From Clarireedia homoeocarpa (taxonomy: Eukaryota; Ascomycota; Leotiomycetes; Helotiales; Rutstroemiaceae): a stretch of 64,000 bases of DNA. The notes below the pieces were generated by a model that ran no database searches, was not told where the DNA came from, and saw only the letters and a list, made by a program, of their open reading frames with translations. The translations under genes were made by a program, and so were the position numbers. The DNA lies in assembly GCA_001465935.1 (NCBI GenBank), contig LNKV01000037.1:672895-736894 (forward strand). The letters are read 5' to 3'. Positions 58,457 through 64,000 of this stretch are shown here, piece after piece (positions within the stretch are counted from its first letter, which is position 1; every line of letters starts with the position of its first letter).

Positions 58457-58961
58457 TATCAAGTCTGCCTCTGCCGTAGATAGCATGTTATTTTCAAAAT
58501 AATATATTCTGCCTATCGGTTTATAGTAAGATCGATAATGATCGGCTTCTGTCGCCGACAGATTTAACTTCACTACTTCACTCAATTTGCCGCAAATCTC
58601 CAGCATATCCCAATTGTGTACAAGTCGACTTGGAAGTCTAATTCATTGCCATTTGGGCAGCAATTCTCGGACCAGGGGATCAAATTTTGCTACTTCCTGC
58701 CGAAATTGTACGGCGGTATCTCATCGCTAGCGAAGCACACGTTTCATGCATCAAAAACTTATCTCAAAGTAACGTGAATACCATGCATGCATTATGAAAC
58801 CTCTTTCTTACCCACGCCACCATCCATCATATCTACAAATCTTCCTAATCTCTACAACTCATACCTTATATATCCACCCTCGATTCCCCCAGCCGCCCAT
58901 TCCCTTTATGCTATCTCTCCTTGCTCTCCCCTTTATTGCCAGCCCACTTCATCTAAACATA
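58457..58961. other. Intergenic region between convergent genes
   Basis: No gene is supported. 58790-58960 on the plus strand is rich in CCTCC-like pyrimidine runs. Confidence 0.4.
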
Positions 58962-60212
58962 CTATATCTCCATCCCTATCATATCCTCGAAACATACCCC
59001 ATCAAAGATCGATATATCCGCGATCTCTTCGTAGTCGTCAGGAACCGGCGATGCTAGGAGATCTTGTTCGAACGATGGATCCGCTTCCGCGCCTATCTCT
59101 ACCTGGTCTTGTATTTGGAACTGGGATTGGGGCTGCGGACTCGTCCTCGACGTCGCCGTCGCCGTGTTAGAAGTAGGTGTCGGTAGACTGGTTGGCCCGC
59201 AGGAATTTGAGGGTTGGGTGTATGAGTTATGGTTGGGCGTGAATGTGAATGTCATGGCCTTGGACAGTTCGGCTTCTGGTGTAGTTGGGAGCTGAGATGG
59301 TTGTGTGTCATATGCAGAGTTGATGCACGTTGTGTGCGGAGTCTCGGGGCAATTTGGAGCCGGAGATGAAGGGAATGGCGTATTGACACTGTTGTCGTAT
59401 GAAGTATCTGGTCTGAGATGCTCTGCCATTAAATCTTCGAACAATTCATTCAGATGTGTTGTGTCGAAACCCATGTACCCTTCAACTGGCCGAGATGCTT
59501 GGGAATTTGTGGAATCCATGGGATATAGCATATCTATAAAGTGAGCTGCCAGTGCAGCTCGCCCTGGAATCTCCAAAAAACTTCCAAGCTCACCAATTTC
59601 CGCTTCGGCTTTAATCCCCACTTTCCGCTCGTGGTCGTCCGGATTACTGAATCGGTCTAAGATCTTGCCGACTTTGAATTCCCAAAACACAACCAAGAAC
59701 ACCAACCTGACTACTTCTAATGCTGTTATCCCGCCCATTCCTGTTCTGAACTCCCCTTCTTCCCTCCATCTCCTCTCCAACATCGCCTTCCATTCTTCCA
59801 AAACAGTCCTCATCTGTGCCTCCAACGCTCTATCTGAGAAAATACACATATACTGGAACTCGCACGCCAAAGAGCTATAGTCGCGCGTTGTGACGCGGTG
59901 AGCCCAGGGACAGAGATCAGGATCGAGGTGCGGGAGGTCGAGGAAATAAGTTGAGATGAGGTCCCAAGAGAGGGGTTTGTTGCGATTCTGGATTTCAGGC
60001 TGGCGATCTGAGATGTTTGGAGTTTGTGGTAGATGTGAAGTTAAGAATGACTGATTAGAGGAAAACGTCCCGTTGTGTCGAAGAATGAGCAGCGCGCCAA
60101 GTTCGAAGGGCGTCCATTGTTCGGTCCAGGTATTGTGCGGGATGCCCAGAGAAGGTGTAGGATCCGGGAACTGACATGTAGGCGGGACGTTGGACGCGTT
60201 CTCAGAAGTCAT
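58962..60212 (-). CDS. Unrecognised Ser/Thr/Pro-rich protein
   Basis: A single exon. Two start codons are possible, 60242 (MDISLLQTTT) and 60212 (MTSENASNVPP). Residues 25-120 look structured: TWTEQWTPFELGALLILRHN is a short WxxxE-like helical motif reminiscent of Myb/SANT-type openings. Residues 120-220 are helical (LEAQMRTVLEEWKAMLERRW). The remainder is disordered, rich in Ser, Thr, Pro and Asn, and ends with the acidic DYEEIADISIFDGVCFEDMI, which could be a transcriptional activation tail. No family is recognised; a nuclear role is a guess. Confidence 0.6.
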   Translation of the reverse strand: MTSENASNVPPTCQFPDPTPSLGIPHNTWTEQWTPFELGALLILRHNGTFSSNQSFLTSHLPQTPNISDRQPEIQNRNKPLSWDLISTYFLDLPHLDPDLCPWAHRVTTRDYSSLACEFQYMCIFSDRALEAQMRTVLEEWKAMLERRWREEGEFRTGMGGITALEVVRLVFLVVFWEFKVGKILDRFSNPDDHERKVGIKAEAEIGELGSFLEIPGRAALAAHFIDMLYPMDSTNSQASRPVEGYMGFDTTHLNELFEDLMAEHLRPDTSYDNSVNTPFPSSPAPNCPETPHTTCINSAYDTQPSQLPTTPEAELSKAMTFTFTPNHNSYTQPSNSCGPTSLPTPTSNTATATSRTSPQPQSQFQIQDQVEIGAEADPSFEQDLLASPVPDDYEEIADISIFDGVCFEDMIGMEI

Positions 60213-60242
60213 AGTGGTTGTTTGTAAAAGCGATATATCCAT

Positions 60243-61810
60243 TGGATCGGACTTGTCGCGAAATTATGGTGCAGAAAGGACTGTGGGTTTGATATTTTCG
60301 TGATAAAAGATTCTTGGAAGACTTGCACTGAACATTGACCAGAGGCGGAAAGTATGGGAGCGCAGGGTTTTAAGAGCAATTTTATATACAAAACCAAAAA
60401 AGAATGCGCGTTCTCTGCCGTAGGACAGCAAGATGTTGTTGGAGGTGGACCTGCGAAGAGTGACTCCACTAACAACAATTCACTGTATCATGCAGGTAAC
60501 AATCCTCTTGCCCATCAAGAATCGCATGGGGTAATCACTTGACGGCCCGATTCGCACCATACTTGATTGTGCCATTATTGAATTGATTAGAGAAGAGTGA
60601 TTGTTCAGTTTCACCTTGCGAAAATCGGAGGCTGTTTCGTACAGCGAATTAGATTGTTGGTTGGAAGTATCCCATTATTGAGTAGTGTTAGTAGGAATTC
60701 TTCAGATATTATGCAATAGGACTACAAAATCAGATGAAAGCATCTTTCGTACAGTAAAGGACTTGATTACCTGATTCCGGTGATTCTTATACTTATACTC
60801 AATCAACCCCCACGTTGTTTCAGAGATCTGCTCCCCTTTTTAGGCGAAACCTCATCCGACTATTTTACACTAGCTTTTAGTTGCCAAACAGTCACAATAT
60901 GATTCAAAGCAACAAATTACCGAATGAGTGAATATCAATCAGATCTCTCGCAAGCCAAGATAAAGATAGGTGTATTCGGAGTGGATTGGAGAATGGGATC
61001 GAAATGAGCCACCGACTTTATGCACGGAAAGTGAATTCAGACAACTCTCTCATACCAGTTAGGATTCAGTCACATAATATCTTATATAGCTTCTTGTAAA
61101 TATCAAAGGAACAAAAGCACACTCCTTTTTTCGTCAGCAGAGTTTTTAAAAACACCAAAAACAATGTTTCTTCTCGGCAACGAACCTTAAGATTTTTTGT
61201 TAACTCAACTTTCCAAACTAAACTCCTCTCCATAAATCTCCCCAAGCTCAACACTGCGCAAAGGGTTGTCCCAGCCAAGCTCGATAACCATCCTGAGAAT
61301 CCCCAGATCGCTGAATACGTAAAGGTCCTGGGGTTTCCTACAGAGTTTCCCATTAGGAATCTTAAAGGTACCAAAATCCTATTTCTAAACATACACTGGA
61401 CTGGAATTTTTTTAACAGAAGAGATTGATGTAGAATTAAGACCATCAAAATACACCCAAAAAGCACTCGGCTTTATAAATAAAGAAATAAAATCATGGTC
61501 TAAGAAATATATTCGTATGAGAACGGAAGGAGAAGCCGACTTCTGACGGCGTGCCGTTTCATAGAACCGTTGAAATTATATGTTCCTAAGAACGGCAGGT
61601 TGACGTAGATGATGAACTGAAGAGGCAATATATGGGTACCGAAGTTCATTAAAGATTCGGGGAAAAGCGGGTTATCTATCTCTATACGTCGTGTTCAGGA
61701 TTCGAATGGCTCCACCGCCTCTCTAAGTCTATGATAGGAGCCAGATACTAGGAACTGACCAAGTGAAATCCCGTCACCTCGTATTCTTTGTTCCCAAACG
61801 CTCCCCGTCC
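60243..61810. other. 1.6 kb without a supported gene
   Basis: The frame 61455-61066 (minus) is open but has unusual composition and no family likeness. The rest is AT-rich intergenic DNA. Confidence 0.4.
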
Positions 61811-63555
61811 TTATATAACCTTCACCTTCACTACATTACCTGGCTTAGGAGCCGGAACGATCTTTTCAGACCATGGCTCCACAGCCTCTTTCGTTGTCTC
61901 ATACAATTCAAGATTGCATCTACGTACCAGACCCACTAACCCAAGATATAGCTCCGCATAAGAAAGATTCATCCCCAAACATTGCCGACTGCCTTTAGAG
62001 AAACTAACCAGATACTTAGTCAGCGGCTTTTCCTCACCCGTGTGTATTTTGACTTTGGGCGGCTGTCCAGTAACAGGGTCGGCAAGCCATCGTTCTGGGA
62101 CGAATGAATAGGAATCGGGAAATATTGACTCATTGTGGTGAATGATTGGCGTCGCACAGGAAATCGGTGTTCCCGTCGGGATGAGGTAGTATTTCCCTGT
62201 GGTTGGATCTGTATACTCGAGGGGCTTATGTGGAGCTAATCGGGGAAGATGTTGGACCACCCCATATGAGAGCCGAAGTGCTGCCTAGAGTAAGACAGTG
62301 TTCATAAGTCATATTTGGGTTTCATACCTTCTTGTGTGACTGCAGCGAGATAAGGCAGTTTTTCCAACATAGATAATGATGGAGGAGAATTCTCATCTGG
62401 GTATACTGAAAGAATCTCCTCTTTCAACTTTGAGAGAATGCGTGGCTGATCTAATAAGTGGAACATTGCGACTGTCAAAGTATATTTTGTTGTCTCGACT
62501 CCAGCGCCTACTACTACCTGTGCCTCGTCATGCAGTCGCTCCTCGCTTTTCTCCTCTGGTGGTAGATCAGATAACATTATCTCGTGAAAGATAGTAGAAT
62601 GGGGTGTTTCTTTTTTCGCATCCTTGGTCTCAACCATGACCCTTCTCAGCTCTACTCTCAGATCCTTCGAACCGGCGAGAATTAGTACCTCTCATATCTA
62701 GTAGATAAAACCCGCTTACCTGTAACCACACCAAAACAGATTTTGACCTTTTCGGCACAATCTTCATTAATACCCAATGTGGTAAAGCAAGTATCGCATT
62801 TATGAATGTTGCCAAAAAATGAAACGACATGGTCCAGTGGACTGTGTCGAGTAATTCCGCAACGGCTTCCATAAAGTTCGAAGTAAAGTTTTCCGCCTCG
62901 CAGTAATTATGATGATTTCCAAAACAATATTCCATTACAACATCTGTTGTGTAGCATGCGAAGACGTCCCCAAGATTGATGACCTTATCCGTCCCTTTGT
63001 ACTCAGTATTGAAACGATTGACGAGGATATCGACACGAGATTGTATGAAAGGTAAGAATTTTTGGATCTGTGGCTTAGAGAAGAATGGATTGAGCGCTGC
63101 ACGACGTCGACGATGGAGGAAGTGATCGATAGTCGATTGACCGGATAGAGGCACTGTGGGAATAGAGGAATGCAAGCGTAGCTTGTCTCGCCGGTCAGTC
63201 GTATAGATTGTGTCGTAGAACTCAGGATCACTGATATGAAGCTCGGTAGGGTTTATTCGAACTATCGGGCCTGCTTGCTGTTAGTAGATATTAAAGATAG
63301 TTTGTCACTCTAATACACACCATATTTTTCGTGCCATTCGGGAATCTTGCGATAGAATTTTCCGCCCTTTACTATATTGTAGTATATCTCATACCATTCG
63401 GTCGCAGCCGTTAGTTTGGGTCCCGGAAAGCCTGCAAGAGGACTGAAGTAGAGTCTGTAGATAACCAGACTCAATGTATATATCACGATAGCTAGGATTG
63501 CTGTCCAAATGTTGGCTGCGCACAAAAAGTCGTTAAGTGCGACGATAATACCCAT
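61811..63555 (-). CDS. Cytochrome P450 monooxygenase
   Basis: Exons 63555-63321, 63270-62720, 62664-62328 and 62280-61811 give 530 codons. The start MGIIVALNDF precedes a membrane anchor (TAILAIVIYTLSLVIYRLYF) and the hinge SPLAGFPGPKL. The I-helix is VVVGAGVETTKYT (AGxET). ExxR is restored by splicing QEALRLSYG with the acceptor GGCAG. The PERW motif and the heme loop FSKGSRQCLGM with the Cys ligand follow. The overall style matches the trichodiene-oxygenase-like group of fungal P450s, but the substrate cannot be read from sequence. It is ER-bound and uses a P450 reductase partner. No biosynthetic core enzyme is adjacent. Confidence 0.88.
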
Positions 63556-64000
63556 TTTCGCGGGTAATTGAACGGTCTGGCAAGTCTTTTCCAACCAACA
63601 CAAGAAGAGGGGTACTCATGGAAGATATAGTCTTCCCTTCCCGAGGAGCCACACTTGGTGCCATTGTAAATTCTTCTTTTGCCGTAATATTGCCAGCCAA
63701 TATCCATCAATGGAAGAGCCACCAGCGACGTGCTAAAGTCTCTACCGGTACATTGCTACTAGGTACAATGTTGATCTTGACCGCGGCAAAGTTGTTGTCG
63801 AGAAAAAATATCTCCATCCGTCGGGAAACCCGTCATTTGTGTGCTGATTGCGTAGATATCGTCGATCATTTGCTTTTCCCGGAAGGTGCGCCGCATAGTT
63901 CTACATAGTATGCATCTACCCGATAGAGAATACGCACAGATAGTGTATAGAAGAAATGAAATGTGAATGACGCTCCGCTGGCTCTCCGAGGGCCACTGCC
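63556..64000. other. No gene; P450 upstream region
   Basis: No supported gene. It holds the P450 promoter and, at the right edge, the GC-rich palindromic repeat copy 2. Confidence 0.4.
63970..63998. repeat. GC-rich palindromic motif, copy 2 (cut by window end)
   Basis: ACGCTCCGCTGGCTCTCC then GAGGGCCACT matches 9455-9482 in the same orientation with one inserted C. It runs to within two bases of the window end, so an element probably continues beyond it. Confidence 0.6.

Noticed and set aside
61066..61455. Minus-strand 129-codon frame
   Set aside because: No ATG context, family or splice partner; composition fits chance open frame in AT-rich DNA.
61695..61735. Possible tRNA (GATTCGAA near a B box)
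   Set aside because: No cloverleaf with A box and acceptor pairing can be drawn around it.

Overview
The window is nuclear DNA of a filamentous ascomycete (Pezizomycotina, most likely Leotiomycetes; the class is an inference from gene style). The evidence is 45-90 nt GT-AG introns, fungal-only families (PNP_UDP-NACHT-ankyrin NLR, Zn2Cys6 regulator, DUF3435, DUF6594, TPR-SET, chromodomain family), Fot1/pogo and Tad-type transposons, and an A/T-only tract with C-to-T type nonsense codons that looks like repeat-induced point mutation (RIP).

The window has two halves. From 0 to about 41 kb it is an accessory, repeat-rich compartment. In order it holds: a truncated lipase/NB-ARC NLR (366-2658) colliding tail to tail with a truncated Zn2Cys6 regulator; an A/T-rich block (about 4.33-5.14 kb); LINE debris and a separate intact LINE ORF1 (9117-7384); a chimera of a pogo transposase N-terminus and a DUF3435 tyrosine-recombinase C-terminus (10916-9633); a complete three-exon PNP_UDP-NACHT-ankyrin NLR with about 20 near-identical ankyrin repeats (15747-11060); a complete 2.0 kb pogo element with perfect 24-bp inverted repeats (16440-18442); a chitinase fragment; a TPR-SET gene (19669-22011); a Tc1/mariner relic; a helicase/AAA gene fragment cut at its two Walker A motifs and lying between 172-bp direct repeats (22912-26145); a DUF6594 gene with one stop; two miniature inverted-repeat elements; a BTB/POZ gene; an unrecognised gene with one stop (31470-33221); a diverged 0.5-kb tandem duplication without coding capacity (34283-35310); a chromodomain gene with one stop; and an unrecognised 511-aa gene (40739-39204).

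After a 44-bp minisatellite and a hexanucleotide repeat (40.9-41.6 kb) the window becomes mostly conserved, single-copy and intact: a pyridoxal-reductase-type aldo/keto reductase, a membrane protein, cytosolic tyrosyl-tRNA synthetase, a second membrane protein, a MICOS Mic26/Mic27 subunit, the mitochondrial intermediate peptidase Oct1, an unrecognised Ser/Thr/Pro-rich protein and a four-exon cytochrome P450. The Mic26/27 and Oct1 genes are divergent neighbours that share a 285-bp promoter region and both act in mitochondria.

The most interesting items are the NLR with a duplicating ankyrin array (candidate nonself-recognition locus), the Walker-A-to-Walker-A gene fragment, the DUF3435 relic that could mark a degraded Starship-type element, the unexplained diverged 0.5-kb noncoding duplication, and a run of four otherwise intact genes each stopped by exactly one nonsense codon.
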